From contig NZ_QVLR01000062.1 in NCBI RefSeq assembly GCF_014822185.1, forward strand, positions 124,001 to 188,000: a stretch of 64,000 bases of DNA, in the 5' to 3' direction. Made by a program: the position numbers and the translations under genes. The notes under the pieces were generated by a model. That model worked only from the letters and a program-made list of their open reading frames with translations, had not been told where the DNA came from and did not search any database. Shown one piece after another: positions 50,134 through 60,022 of the stretch. Origin of the DNA: Azoarcus sp. Aa7 (GTDB lineage Bacteria; Pseudomonadota; Gammaproteobacteria; Burkholderiales; Rhodocyclaceae). Position 1 is the stretch's first letter; each line of letters starts with the position of its first letter.

Positions 50134-51492
50134 TTACTCGGTCACGACACCGATTTCGCCAGCAAAGGCGAGCGGCTGCTCTTCTTCGGGCGCGTGGAAT
50201 GCGTTGCGCGAGATCAGCGAGACCGCGAAGGCCGCAATGGCTCCGGGGATCGCGAAGAACAGGAAGTTGAAGTGCAGCGGCATTGCCATCGCCAGCAGCG
50301 TCCCGCCGACGATGGGGCCGAGGATCGCGCCGCTGCGGCCGACGCCCGAGGCCCAGCCGATACCGGTCGAGCGGATCGCCATCGGATAGAACTGCGCCGC
50401 ATACGCGTACAGCAGGATCTGCGAACCGATGGTGGTCGCTCCGGCCAGCGCGACGAGCACGTACAGCATCGCGGTCGGACTCTTGTAGCCGAGCAGGCTG
50501 ATCGAGACCGATCCAATCACGAAGAAGACCATCAGTACCGTCTTCAGGTGCAGCCGATCCGCGACGAGCCCGCCCCCAACGGCACCGAAGATGGCACCAA
50601 GGTTCAGCACCAGCAGGAAGGACAGGCTGGAGCCGAGACCATAACCCGCCTGCGTCATCAGCTTCGGCAGCCACGACGCCAGCGCGTAGACCATCAACAG
50701 GCACATGAAGAAGGCCAGCCAGAACATCATCGTGCTGAGTGCGCGGCCATGCTTGAACAGTCCCACCAGGGGAACGTGGCCGGTCTTGCCGGTCGGGAAG
50801 TCATAACGGTCGCCGGGCTGCGGAACGAAGCTTCCTTCGACGCGCGACAGCAGGATGGCCGCCTCCTGGTCGCGTTTCGCGTGCAGCAGGAAGCCGATGG
50901 ATTCGGGCAGCAGGTAGAGGATCACGGGCAGCAGCAGCAACGGCAACCCCGCGACGAAGAACACCGACGACCAGCCGTACGCCGGAATCAGATACATGCC
51001 CAGCCCCGCCGACAGCATCCCGCCTACCGAATAGCCGCTGAACATGATCGCGACGAGCGTGGTGCGCAGCTTCTTCGGCGAATACTCGGTCATCAGGGCG
51101 ACGACGTTGGGCATCACCCCGCCTATCCCCAGTCCCGCCAGGACGCGGCAGACCGCGAACTCGGTGACGTCGCGCGCGAAGCCGTTGAGGAAGGTGAACA
51201 GGCTGAAGAGGATCACGCACACCGCGATCACCTTCTTGCGCCCGAAGCGGTCGGACATCGGACCGAACACCAGTGCGCCGAACATCATGCCGAACAGCGC
51301 GTAGCTGCCGAGGGTGCCGGCCTGGATCGGCGTGAGTCCCCATTCCTTCATCAGCACCGGCAGCACGACCCCGTAGATCACGAGATCGTAGCCGTCGAAG
51401 ATGATGATCAGGGCACACCAGAACAGGACTTGCCAGTGGAAGCGATTGAATGTCGCCCCGTCGATCAGTTTGTGTACATCGATGTTTCTCAT
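50134..51492 (-). CDS. bzdK: MFS aromatic acid/benzoate transporter (BenK-like)
   Basis: 452 residues, 12 helices. The aromatic acid:H+ symporter signature FDGYDLVIYGVVLP is in helix 1, and loop 2-3 reads GPMSDRFGRKKVI. It should take up benzoate or a related acid by proton symport. It is the last gene of the minus-strand benzoate cluster, 73 bases after livF, with a small GGCTCC/GGAGCC hairpin between. A second benzoate uptake route beside the ABC importer matches known bzd clusters. Confidence 0.88.
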   Translation of the reverse strand: MRNIDVHKLIDGATFNRFHWQVLFWCALIIIFDGYDLVIYGVVLPVLMKEWGLTPIQAGTLGSYALFGMMFGALVFGPMSDRFGRKKVIAVCVILFSLFTFLNGFARDVTEFAVCRVLAGLGIGGVMPNVVALMTEYSPKKLRTTLVAIMFSGYSVGGMLSAGLGMYLIPAYGWSSVFFVAGLPLLLLPVILYLLPESIGFLLHAKRDQEAAILLSRVEGSFVPQPGDRYDFPTGKTGHVPLVGLFKHGRALSTMMFWLAFFMCLLMVYALASWLPKLMTQAGYGLGSSLSFLLVLNLGAIFGAVGGGLVADRLHLKTVLMVFFVIGSVSISLLGYKSPTAMLYVLVALAGATTIGSQILLYAYAAQFYPMAIRSTGIGWASGVGRSGAILGPIVGGTLLAMAMPLHFNFLFFAIPGAIAAFAVSLISRNAFHAPEEEQPLAFAGEIGVVTE

Positions 51493-51565
51493 GCCGCCGT
51501 GTCTCCTGGTATCGTTTTAATCCCGCAGGGCTCCTCGCGGAGCCGCGCAGTTCGTTGTCGGGCGC

Positions 51566-52282
51566 TCAGCTCACGCCCAGATGTTTGTGCAGCAGGTCCG
51601 GGTTCGCGCGCAGCTCGGCGCTGCTCGCCTCGTGGGCGACCTTGCCCTTCACGAGGATGACGTTGCGGTCGGAAATCGACGTGACCGCCGCGTGGTTCTT
51701 GTCGATGACGATGGTGGCGATGCCGGTGGCACGGATCTGGCGGATGATGTACCAGATCTCCTTGGCGATCAGCGGCGCCAGCCCCTCGGTCGCCTCGTCG
51801 AGGATCAGCAGGTCCGGGTTCGTCATCAGCGCGCGCCCGATCGTCAGCATCTGCTGCTCGCCGCCCGAAAGCTGGTTGCCGCCGTTGTTGAGCCGTTCGC
51901 CCAGCCGCGGGAAAGTGTCGAGCACGCGCTGGTAGGTCCAGTCGCGCCGCCCGTCGACGCCCGGCTTCGCCCCCATGATCAGGTTCTCGCGCACCGACAG
52001 GTTCGGGAAGATGCCCCTGCCCTCCGGCACGTAGGCGATGCCCTTGCGCGCGATGAGATAGGGCCGCGCGGCGGTCATCGTCTTGCCGCGCACCGCGACG
52101 CGGCCGTGGCGCGGGCGCACGTGGCCGAGCATGCTGCGGATCAGCGTGGTCTTGCCCATGCCGTTGCGGCCCATCAGGCCGACCGTCTCGCCGCGACTGA
52201 TGTGGAAATCGATGCCGTGCAGGATGTGGCTGCTGCCGTAGAAAGTGTGCAGCCCTTCGGCTTCCAGGAGTACGTCACTCAT
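51566..52282 (-). CDS. LivF-like ABC ATPase (benzoate-cluster importer)
   Basis: 238 residues. Walker A GRNGMGKTT, signature LSGGEQQM, Walker B LLILDEATEGLAP. LivF-type sequence (TFYGSSHILHGIDF near the start; YVPEGRGIFPNL). Overlaps livG by 8 bases. It corresponds to one of the ABC components of bzd clusters, thought to import benzoate or a related aromatic acid. Confidence 0.9.
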   Translation of the reverse strand: MSDVLLEAEGLHTFYGSSHILHGIDFHISRGETVGLMGRNGMGKTTLIRSMLGHVRPRHGRVAVRGKTMTAARPYLIARKGIAYVPEGRGIFPNLSVRENLIMGAKPGVDGRRDWTYQRVLDTFPRLGERLNNGGNQLSGGEQQMLTIGRALMTNPDLLILDEATEGLAPLIAKEIWYIIRQIRATGIATIVIDKNHAAVTSISDRNVILVKGKVAHEASSAELRANPDLLHKHLGVS

Positions 52283-53036
52283 CGTCCGGTTCTCCTTCAC
52301 CCAGGTAGGCTTCCTGAACCGCGACGCTGTCGCGGATCTGGTCCGGCGGTCCGCTTTCGAGCACCTGCCCCGTCACCATCACCGTGATCACGTCGGCGAC
52401 CGCGAACACCGCGTCCATGTCGTGCTCGACGAGCAGGATCGCGTGATCCGGCGTGAGCTTCTTCAGCAGCGCCACCATCGACTGCGACTCCTCCGGGCCC
52501 ATGCCGGCGAGCGGCTCGTCGAGCAGCAGCACCGAGGGCGCGGTCGCGAGCACCATCGCGATTTCCAGTTGCCGCTGCTCGCCGTGGCTCAGCGTCGCCG
52601 CAACCACATCGCGCCGCTCGGCAAGCCCGGCCTGCTCGATCGCGCGGTCGGCGGCGTCGCGCAGGTCGGGGAACGCAACCGCCTTGGAGAAGATGCGCAG
52701 CGCCCGCGGCGTGCGGGACTGCGCGGCGAGGCGGCAGTTTTCGAACACCGTGAAGGCGGGGAAGATGTTGGTGCGCTGGTAGCTGCGGCCGATGCCGGCG
52801 CGCGAACGCTTGTCCGGGCTCCAGCCCGAGATGTCCTCGCCGCGGTAGAGGATCTGCCCCGCCGAGGGAGGCAGGTCGCCCGACAGCAGGTTGATCAGCG
52901 TCGACTTGCCTGCGCCATTGGGTCCGAGAACCGCGTGCAGCATGCCCTTGTGCATGTCCAGCGACACGTCCCGGTTGGCGTACAGGCCGCCGAAACGGCG
53001 CGACATCCCGCGCGCCGAGAGTACGAGTTCAGCCAT
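52275..53036 (-). CDS. LivG-like ABC ATPase (benzoate-cluster importer)
   Basis: 253 residues. Walker A GPNGAGKST, Walker B VLLLDEPLAGMGPEES, a degenerate signature LSHGEQRQ typical of LivG, and the LivG-specific GIGRSYQRTNIFP. Its start overlaps the end of the LivM-like gene by 8 bases. Confidence 0.9.
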   Translation of the reverse strand: MAELVLSARGMSRRFGGLYANRDVSLDMHKGMLHAVLGPNGAGKSTLINLLSGDLPPSAGQILYRGEDISGWSPDKRSRAGIGRSYQRTNIFPAFTVFENCRLAAQSRTPRALRIFSKAVAFPDLRDAADRAIEQAGLAERRDVVAATLSHGEQRQLEIAMVLATAPSVLLLDEPLAGMGPEESQSMVALLKKLTPDHAILLVEHDMDAVFAVADVITVMVTGQVLESGPPDQIRDSVAVQEAYLGEGEPDDE

Positions 53037-54006
53037 TGCGGTTGCCTCCCCCGATCAGCAGGCCCTTGAGGCGTTGCGGCAGGCTCGAAAGGCCGCCGGG
53101 CAACACCATCACGACGGTCACGATGACGGCGCCCATCAGTAGCTGCCAGTGCTTCGTCAGTGCGGAAAACACCTCCTGCAGCACGACGAACGCGAAGGCT
53201 CCGATCGCGGCCCCGTTCAGCGTGCCCATGCCGCCCAGGATCACCATCAGCAGCACGTTGCCCGACTGGTGCCAGGACAGGATTTCCGGCGTGACGAACC
53301 CGTACTGACAGGCCGACAGGAAACCGGCGAGTCCGGCAAGCCCGCCTGCCGTGACGAAGCTCGCGAGCTTGTAGAGGAACACCGGGAAGCCCAGGGACTG
53401 CATGCGATGCTCGTTGCTGCGGATCCCCGCCAGTGCGTGCCCCAGCGGCGAGCGCAGCAGCACCCGCAGGAACACGTAGGCCACGACCAGGAAAGCCAGC
53501 ACGATGTAGTAGAACTGCATCGGCTCGTTGAGGTCGAGCAGCACCTTTTCGCCGATGCGCAGTTCCGGTTTCACGTTCAGGAAGGCACCGTCCGAGCCGC
53601 CGCCGAGCGGCGTGTCGTGGAACACGAAGTAGATCATCTGCGCGAACGCGAGCGTCACCATGATGAAGTAGATGCCCTTCGTGCGCAGCACGAAGAGCCC
53701 CACGACGAACGCGACCGCCGCACCGGTGAGCACCGCAGCCGGCAGCACCAGCCACAGGTTCCCCGGATCGTACTTCGGCGACAGCAGCACCACGCTGTAG
53801 GCCGCCGCGCCGAAAAATGCCGCGTGGCCGAAGCTGACGAGACCGGTGAAGCCGACCAGCAGGTCCAGACTCAGTGCGAAGATCGCCATGATCATGATCT
53901 TCGCGATCAGTTCGTTGTAGTAACTCGAGCCGAATACCGGGAACAGGGCCAGCACCAGCAGCACGAGCGGCAGGTAGTTGCGGGTTTTGTTGCGCGGGAG
54001 CGGCAT
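53029..54006 (-). CDS. LivM-like ABC permease (benzoate-cluster importer)
   Basis: 325 residues, about nine helices. DLLVGFTGLVSFGHAAFFG and GMGTLNGAAIGA are hallmarks of LivM permeases. ATG 54004-54006 lies 2 bases after the LivH-like stop. It forms the membrane channel with LivH. Confidence 0.9.
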   Translation of the reverse strand: MPLPRNKTRNYLPLVLLVLALFPVFGSSYYNELIAKIMIMAIFALSLDLLVGFTGLVSFGHAAFFGAAAYSVVLLSPKYDPGNLWLVLPAAVLTGAAVAFVVGLFVLRTKGIYFIMVTLAFAQMIYFVFHDTPLGGGSDGAFLNVKPELRIGEKVLLDLNEPMQFYYIVLAFLVVAYVFLRVLLRSPLGHALAGIRSNEHRMQSLGFPVFLYKLASFVTAGGLAGLAGFLSACQYGFVTPEILSWHQSGNVLLMVILGGMGTLNGAAIGAFAFVVLQEVFSALTKHWQLLMGAVIVTVVMVLPGGLSSLPQRLKGLLIGGGNRNG

Positions 54007-54008
54007 CG

Positions 54009-54875
54009 TCAGATCCTCCGGAAGATGCCTTCGGGCCGCCACAGCAGCACCGCAGCCATCAGCACATACACGGCAAGGCCCGCATAATCGGGCGCGATGA
54101 CCTTGCCGAAGGTGTCGGCCAGGCCGATGAGCAGCGCAGCTACGAGTGCGCCCCACACGGAACCCACGCCGCCGATCACGACGACGACGAAGCAGATGAT
54201 CAGCACCTGATTGCCCATGCCCGGATAAACCGACGACACCGGGGCCGCGAGCATCCCGGCGAAGGCCGCAAGCGTGACGCCGAGGCCGAACACGATGCGG
54301 TAGATCAGGTCGATGTTGATGCCCAGCGCCTGCACCATCTCGCGGTTCGAACTGCCCGCGCGGATCATCATCCCGAGGCGCGTGTGGCGGATCAGCCAGT
54401 ACATCACGATCGCGAGCAGGATGCAGACGGCGGACATGAACAGCCGGTACACTGGATAACTCAGCGTTTCGCTGAGCTGGATCGACGCCGACAGCAGCTC
54501 GGGAATCGGTACGCCGTGCACGTCGTCGCCGACGAGCAGGCTGCGCAGCTCTTCGAAGATCAGGATCAGGCCGTAGGTCAGCAGGACCTGGTCAAGGTGA
54601 TCGCGTTTATACAGCCTGCTGAACAGCGCCCACTCGAGCAGGAAGCCGATCAGCACGCTCAACGCGATCCCCACCAGAATCGCGACGAGGAGGTTGCCCG
54701 AGAGGGCAGTGAGCGCGAACGCCATATAGGCGCCCATCATGTAGAAGCTGCCATGGGCGAGGTTGATGATGCCCATGATCCCGAACACGAGCGTCAAGCC
54801 ACTGGCCACCAGGAACAGCAGCAGGCCGTACTGCAACGCGTTGAGCAACTGGATCAGGAAGGTCGAGAAATCCAT
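54009..54875 (-). CDS. LivH-like ABC permease (benzoate-cluster importer)
   Basis: 288 residues, about eight helices. It carries ASGLTLVFGIMGIINLAHGS (LivH N-terminal motif) and VVVIGGVGSVWGALVAALL. It is separated from the substrate-binding gene upstream by 178 bases with a stable hairpin, which may lower permease expression relative to the binding protein. Confidence 0.9.
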   Translation of the reverse strand: MDFSTFLIQLLNALQYGLLLFLVASGLTLVFGIMGIINLAHGSFYMMGAYMAFALTALSGNLLVAILVGIALSVLIGFLLEWALFSRLYKRDHLDQVLLTYGLILIFEELRSLLVGDDVHGVPIPELLSASIQLSETLSYPVYRLFMSAVCILLAIVMYWLIRHTRLGMMIRAGSSNREMVQALGINIDLIYRIVFGLGVTLAAFAGMLAAPVSSVYPGMGNQVLIICFVVVVIGGVGSVWGALVAALLIGLADTFGKVIAPDYAGLAVYVLMAAVLLWRPEGIFRRI

Positions 54876-54932
54876 CGCCGTATCCTTCCGGGCGCGTCGA
54901 GGCACCCGAATGCAGGTGAAGCGGATCAGACG

Positions 54933-54951
54933 TTCGCCCGCAAGGGGCGAA
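54933..54951. promoter_or_regulatory. Intercistronic hairpin between binding-protein and permease genes
   Basis: TTCGCCC, loop GCAAG, GGGCGAA. Such hairpins often protect the upstream mRNA for the abundant binding protein. The rest of the 178-base gap is GC-rich with no gene. Confidence 0.45.
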
Positions 54952-55053
54952 TGTCTGCCGCAGGCATGGTGCCGCGCCGGCGAGGCCTTGTCCGCGCGGG
55001 GGCGCCACTTTGCGTGCGCGCCCGCGCTGGCCCCGCCGGGGCAGGCAACCGGA

Positions 55054-56241
55054 TTACATTCGGCAGCCGCGCGCAGGGTCGGCCAACGCTTTGGCCGCCA
55101 CCGACACGAACTTGTTCTCCTTGCCTTCGACCTTGCGCAGATAGATGTCCTGCACCGGGTTGTGCGCCTTCGACAACGTGAACGCCCCGCGCGGACTGTC
55201 GATGGTCGCGGTTTCCATCGCCTTGATCATGTCGGCACGCTTGCCGACATCACCGTTCACCTGGGCGAGGCCTGCCGCAAACAGTTGTGCCGCGTCATAG
55301 CCCTGCACCGCGAAGACGTCCGGCTGCATCTTGAACGCCTTGAAATACGCCGCCTTGAAGGACTTGCTCTTTGGCAGGTCCAGGTTGTCGGCGTAATGCA
55401 GCGTGGTCAGCATCCCCTCCGCCGCCTCGCCCTGCCCCTCCAGCGTGCCGTCGGTAACAAAACCGGGACCGTACAGCGGGATCGAGGATCGCAGTCCGGC
55501 CGTCGCGTAATCGCGCACGAATTTCACCGCGCCGCCGCCCGAGAAGAACACGAATACGGCGTCGGGCTTGAGCGCCGCGATCTCGGTCAGGTAGGGCTGG
55601 AATTCGACGTTCGGGAATGGCAGGTACATTTCCTTCACGACCTTGCCGCCGGCCTTCTCGAAGGCCTCCTTGAAGCCCGCCACCGACTGTTCGCCGAACG
55701 AATACTTCCACGCAAGCGTGACGACGTTCTTGTGCTTGCGGTCGGCCATCACCTGGCCCATGGCGTAGGACGGCTGCCACGCGGAGAACGAGGTGCGGAA
55801 GATGTTGGGCGAGCACAGCGGGCCGGTGATCTCGTCCGCGCCCGCGTTCGGCACGATCAGCAGGGTGTTGGTCTCGCGCGCGACGCGCGCCATCGCCAGC
55901 GCGACGCCCGAATGGACGGTACCTACCAGCACATCGACGTTGTCACGCTTGATGAGCTTGTTGGCATTTTCCGGCGCTTTTGCCGCGTCCGACTCGTCAT
56001 CGACGGTGAAGTACTCGATCTCGCGCCCGCCGAGCTTGCCTCCGCCCTCATCGACCGCGAGCTTGAAACCGTTGGTGATGGCGGTACCCAGCGAGGCGTA
56101 GGTGCCGGTGTATGGCAGCATCAGCCCGACCCGGATCTTCTTCGCCCCTTGAGCGAAGACCGGAGCTGCGGGCAGGGCAAGCCCCCCAGCGATACCGGCA
56201 GTGGACAGCAGGAAACGACGGCGATTGAATCCTTGCTCCAT
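55054..56241 (-). CDS. LivJ-type substrate-binding protein (aromatic acid importer)
   Basis: 395 residues. N-terminal NRRRFLLSTAG and a hydrophobic stretch with APVFAQ give a Tat-type export signal. The mature part has the periplasmic binding protein type 1 fold (KIRVGLMLPYTGTYASLG; VDVLVGTVHSGVALAMA). Homologues in bzd clusters are thought to bind benzoate. First gene of the importer set, 61 bases after the CoA ligase. Confidence 0.88.
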   Translation of the reverse strand: MEQGFNRRRFLLSTAGIAGGLALPAAPVFAQGAKKIRVGLMLPYTGTYASLGTAITNGFKLAVDEGGGKLGGREIEYFTVDDESDAAKAPENANKLIKRDNVDVLVGTVHSGVALAMARVARETNTLLIVPNAGADEITGPLCSPNIFRTSFSAWQPSYAMGQVMADRKHKNVVTLAWKYSFGEQSVAGFKEAFEKAGGKVVKEMYLPFPNVEFQPYLTEIAALKPDAVFVFFSGGGAVKFVRDYATAGLRSSIPLYGPGFVTDGTLEGQGEAAEGMLTTLHYADNLDLPKSKSFKAAYFKAFKMQPDVFAVQGYDAAQLFAAGLAQVNGDVGKRADMIKAMETATIDSPRGAFTLSKAHNPVQDIYLRKVEGKENKFVSVAAKALADPARGCRM

Positions 56242-56302
56242 TTCACACTCCTCCTTTGGTTAGGCCGCTCGGGCGGCTCTGGTTATGTTTTTCGCGCGGG
56301 AT

Positions 56303-57904
56303 CTACGCCCCTGACAGCGAACGCAGCTTGAATCGCTGGATCTTTCCGGTGGCCGTCTTCGGCAGCTCGTCGACGAATTCCAGCCAGCGGGGATACTTGT
56401 ACGGAGCGAGCTTGCTCTTGACGTGGAGCTTCAGCTCGTCCGCCAGCTCGTCCGCGGGCATGCGTCCGGGCTTCAGCACGACGAAGGCCAGCGGCTTGAT
56501 CAAGCCGTCATCGTCCGCCTTTCCCACCACCGCCGCTTCGAGCACTGCAGCATGCGTGATGAGGGCAGATTCGACCTCGATCGGCGAGACGTAGATGCCG
56601 CCGACCTTGAGCATGTCGTCGTTGCGCCCCGCGTAGACGTAGTTGCCGTCCGCGTCCTGGCTGTACTTGTCACCGCTGCGCGTCCATTGGCCGACGAAGG
56701 TCTCGCGGCTCTTCGTGCGGTTGTTCCAGTAGAGCGCCGCGCTCGTGGGCCCGCGCACCTGCAGTTCGCCGGCCTCGCCCGGCGCGACCTCTTCGCCGTC
56801 GTCGCCGATCAGGCGCAGCTCGTATCCCGGCACCGGCTTGCCGCTGGTACCGTAATGGACGTCCCCGGCCCTGTTCGACAGGAAGATGTGCAGCATCTCG
56901 GTCGAACCGAGTCCGTCGAGGATCTCGACGCCGAAATGCTCGGTCCAGCGCTTCCCCACTTCGGCCGGCAGGGCCTCGCCGGCAGAGGCGCAGCGGCGGA
57001 TCGACAGCTCCTCGCGCCCCGGCAGCGCCGGGCTCGCCAGCATCGATGCGTATAGCGTCGGCACGCCGCAGTAGATCGTCGGCTGGTGCTCGCGCAGTAC
57101 GCGGAACACTGCATCCGGGGTCGGCCGTTCGGCCATCAGCACGGCGGTGGCGCCCGCCGCGAGCGGGAAGGTCAGGCCGTTGCCCAGACCGTAGGCGAAG
57201 AACAGCTTCGCCGCCGAGAAGACGACGTCGTCCTCGCAAACCCCCAAGATCGGCGTCGCATACAGCTCGGCAGTGTTGATCAGGCTGGAGTGCAGGTGCA
57301 CGGTTCCCTTGGGGGCGCCGGTGGAACCCGACGAATACAGCCAGAAACAGGGATCGTCGCAACAGGTCTGGGCCGCCTCGTACGGCGGACGCGGGGATGC
57401 GACGAGTTCGGCGAAGTCGAGATGCCCGCCGCGCGTGCCCGCATCGCCGCCCGAGACGACGACATTCTTGACGAAGGGGCTCGCTTCGATCGCGCTGGAA
57501 AAGGCCGGCAACAGGAGCGACGAGACGACCAGGCCGCGCGCACGGCTGTCGCGCAGCATGTAGGTGTAATCGGATGCCGTCAGAAGCGTATTGACGGGAA
57601 TCGGCACGACGCCGGCCTTGATGCAGCCGAGGAAGGCCGTGGGGAAATCAACGGTATCAGTCAAGCACAGCAGCACCCGCTCTTCCATGCGGATGCCCAG
57701 TTCGCCCAGGGCATGCGCGAAGCGGTCGACCCGTTCGGCGAGCTGCGCGTAGGTATAGCTTCCCGCGTGGTCGATCACTGCAGTCTTGCTGCCGCGCCCG
57801 GCGCGCAGGTTGCGCTCGATCAGGTCGTGCGCCGCGTTGTACTCGCGCGGGATGGTGATGCGCGGAGGGCTGACACTTTGATCCGCGACGCTGAGTTCTG
57901 CCAT
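56303..57904 (-). CDS. bzdA: Benzoate-CoA ligase
   Basis: 533 residues, full length for the benzoate-CoA ligase family. AMP-binding P-loop YSSGSTGAPKGTVH, the adenylate motif GLGSTEMLHIF, and the C-terminal PKTATGKIQRF with the catalytic Lys. It makes benzoyl-CoA from benzoate, ATP and CoA, the entry step of the anaerobic pathway. It is located between the SDR gene and the transporter genes, as in Azoarcus bzd clusters. Confidence 0.92.
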   Translation of the reverse strand: MAELSVADQSVSPPRITIPREYNAAHDLIERNLRAGRGSKTAVIDHAGSYTYAQLAERVDRFAHALGELGIRMEERVLLCLTDTVDFPTAFLGCIKAGVVPIPVNTLLTASDYTYMLRDSRARGLVVSSLLLPAFSSAIEASPFVKNVVVSGGDAGTRGGHLDFAELVASPRPPYEAAQTCCDDPCFWLYSSGSTGAPKGTVHLHSSLINTAELYATPILGVCEDDVVFSAAKLFFAYGLGNGLTFPLAAGATAVLMAERPTPDAVFRVLREHQPTIYCGVPTLYASMLASPALPGREELSIRRCASAGEALPAEVGKRWTEHFGVEILDGLGSTEMLHIFLSNRAGDVHYGTSGKPVPGYELRLIGDDGEEVAPGEAGELQVRGPTSAALYWNNRTKSRETFVGQWTRSGDKYSQDADGNYVYAGRNDDMLKVGGIYVSPIEVESALITHAAVLEAAVVGKADDDGLIKPLAFVVLKPGRMPADELADELKLHVKSKLAPYKYPRWLEFVDELPKTATGKIQRFKLRSLSGA

Positions 57905-57953
57905 TTACTCCTCCTCTACTTATGACTCTTGCTGGCGTGGCGTTGCGGATTTC

Positions 57954-58700
57954 TCAGTGGATCGTCATTCCGCCATCGGCCGCCAGAATCTGTCCCGTGA
58001 CATAGCTCGACGCGTCCGAGGCGAAGAACACGAACACCGGCGTGATCTCCTCCGGTTCGGCCCAGCGCCCGAGCGGAATCCGGTCGAGGTACTTTTCCTT
58101 GAAGCGTTCGTCGGTGCGGATCGTCTCGGTCATCGGCGTGGCCGCTCCCGGCGCGATCGCATTCGCGGTGATGTTGTAGCGCGCGAGCTCCTTAGCGGTG
58201 CTCTTGGTCATGCCGAGCACACCGGCCTTGGCCGCGCTGTAGTTGATCTGCCCGATCGTGCCGAGCACGCCGGCAGTCGAGGTCACGTAGATGATGCGGC
58301 CGAACTGGCGCTCGATCATGCCGCCGACCACCGCCTGCAGGCAGTTGAACGCGCCCGTCAGATGGACGGCAAGCACCTGGTTCCACTGCTCCGGCGTCAT
58401 CTTGTTGAGCATTGCCGTGCGCGTGATGCCGGCGTTATTGACGAGGATGTCGATACGGCCCCATTCGGCATTGACCCTGGCGGCCATCGCCTCGACCTGC
58501 TCGCGATTCGCGACATCGCAGGCCACGCCGATCGCCTGACCACCCGCTTCGACGATCTGTTCCGCGATCCGGTTGGCGGCGGCGAGATCCAGGTCGATGA
58601 CTGCAACCTTCGCGCCCTCACGCCCATAGGCCGTCGCGACCGCCGCGCCGATGCCCTGCCCCGCTCCGGTCACGATTGCGACCCTGTCCTTCAACTGCAT
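57954..58700 (-). CDS. bzdZ: SDR-family reductase (FabG-like), BzdZ-type
   Basis: 248 residues. TGAGQGIG (NAD(P)-binding), NNAGIT, and the catalytic Ser with YSAAK. The short-chain dehydrogenase at this position in bzd clusters is BzdZ, thought to act on hydroxyacyl-CoA intermediates or related alcohols in the lower pathway. The name rests on gene order plus family. A stem (58775-58783 with 58810-58818) lies in the 156-base gap before it. Confidence 0.82.
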   Translation of the reverse strand: MQLKDRVAIVTGAGQGIGAAVATAYGREGAKVAVIDLDLAAANRIAEQIVEAGGQAIGVACDVANREQVEAMAARVNAEWGRIDILVNNAGITRTAMLNKMTPEQWNQVLAVHLTGAFNCLQAVVGGMIERQFGRIIYVTSTAGVLGTIGQINYSAAKAGVLGMTKSTAKELARYNITANAIAPGAATPMTETIRTDERFKEKYLDRIPLGRWAEPEEITPVFVFFASDASSYVTGQILAADGGMTIH

Positions 58701-58774
58701 GCAAGTCCCCTTTAACCGCATGGCGGCCGATGCACCGCCGGTGAACTGCAAATGCTCCCCCGCGTCAGAAAAGG

Positions 58775-58818
58775 CCGGGGTGGAAGGAAAACGGCCGATG
58801 CCGCGTCCACCACCCCGG
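58775..58818. promoter_or_regulatory. Hairpin between oah- and SDR-type genes
   Basis: CCGGGGTGG (58775-58783) and CCACCCCGG (58810-58818): perfect 9-base arms with a 26-base loop, inside the operon. No T-tract; a processing or partial attenuation site is possible. Confidence 0.4.
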
Positions 58819-58856
58819 GAAGGGAGAGACCTTATGAAACTGTATGCACCAAAGCG

Positions 58857-59987
58857 TCAGGCCTTCGGCTTGCCCAGGACCTGCTCGGCGAAGTCCTCAT
58901 CGAACATCGCGCCTTCGGCGATCAGCTGACGGTACTTGATGAAGTCGATCACGTCCTTGCCGGTCTGCTTCTTGCTGTCGAACGCCGTGAAACCCAGGTA
59001 GGCCTCGTGGTTCATGTTCGCAGCCAGCCAATGGCGGTTCGCGACCTTGAGCTGGTCCCAGAAGAACTTCTTCTTGCCGCGGATGCCCTCGATCGTCTTG
59101 ACCAGGCAGTGCGGGAACAGGTTGGTGAACTTCCACACCAGCGCATTGACCGCTTCGTCGAGCTTCGCGAAGTCCGTCGTGCATTGCCCGATCAGCTCCT
59201 TCGCCGCCTTCGCCTGCTCCGGCGAGACGGGTTCGCCGTACACCAGCTCGCCGTCATCGACGTAGGAGTCGGTGCGGACGAGCGGGTTGCGAACCCACTG
59301 GCCGTCCTTCTTCAGCACCGGAACGACCTTCGTGACGAGGTTCTTCGCCTTCATCTTGTAGGCGCTCCACGGCTCGCACGAGATGCAGTTGTACATGGCG
59401 TCTTCCATGTTCAGCATCCACGGCAGGAAGTCGGTCGAGCCGCCATCGGGCGCGCTGCCGTGCTTCGGGCCGGCCTGGCCGAACACCGCCATGTCGGAGG
59501 TCACGGTCAAGTCGGTCGCCATGCCGATTTCCTGACCGCCGCCGACGCGCATGCCGTTCACACGGCAGATCACCGGCTTCTTGCAGTTCAGGATGCCGTC
59601 GACCATGGCATTGAACAGGTCCATGTATTCGCCATACTCGTTCGGGCGCTTGGAGTAGTAGCCGGCATACTCGGCGGTGTTGCCGCCGGTGCAGAAGGCC
59701 TTGTCGCCGACAGCGGTGAACACCGCTGCCACGACCGAGCGGTCCGACGACGCGCGCTGGAAGCCCGCGATGACTGCCTTGACCATCTCGGTGGTGTAGG
59801 AGTTGTACTGCGTCGGGTTGTTCAGGATGATCCAGGCGGCGTACAGGCCGGGAACCTGGTTGCCCTGCGGATCGGTAACCGGGCGCTTCTCGAAGATCAC
59901 CGAAGGCGCTTCGGTGCCGAAATGCTCCTCGCCGAGGAGGGCGTGGTCCTTGAGATGGTTGTCGCGGCGCAGCCAATCGAGTGCCAT
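58857..59987 (-). CDS. bzdY: 6-oxocyclohex-1-ene-1-carbonyl-CoA hydrolase
   Basis: 376 residues, the length of Thauera Oah (377). Crotonase-fold segments: FCTGGNTAEYAGYYSKRP and NGMRVGGGQEIGMATD, with QAGPKHGSAPDGGST, a stretch typical of this ring-opening hydrolase rather than ordinary enoyl-CoA hydratases. It adds water and cleaves the ring to 3-hydroxypimelyl-CoA. Transcribed after the dehydrogenase gene with a 35-base gap. Confidence 0.93.
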   Translation of the reverse strand: MALDWLRRDNHLKDHALLGEEHFGTEAPSVIFEKRPVTDPQGNQVPGLYAAWIILNNPTQYNSYTTEMVKAVIAGFQRASSDRSVVAAVFTAVGDKAFCTGGNTAEYAGYYSKRPNEYGEYMDLFNAMVDGILNCKKPVICRVNGMRVGGGQEIGMATDLTVTSDMAVFGQAGPKHGSAPDGGSTDFLPWMLNMEDAMYNCISCEPWSAYKMKAKNLVTKVVPVLKKDGQWVRNPLVRTDSYVDDGELVYGEPVSPEQAKAAKELIGQCTTDFAKLDEAVNALVWKFTNLFPHCLVKTIEGIRGKKKFFWDQLKVANRHWLAANMNHEAYLGFTAFDSKKQTGKDVIDFIKYRQLIAEGAMFDEDFAEQVLGKPKA

Positions 59988-60022
59988 GAGATGTCTCCTG
60001 TTTTATCCAGTGGTGTGCGTAA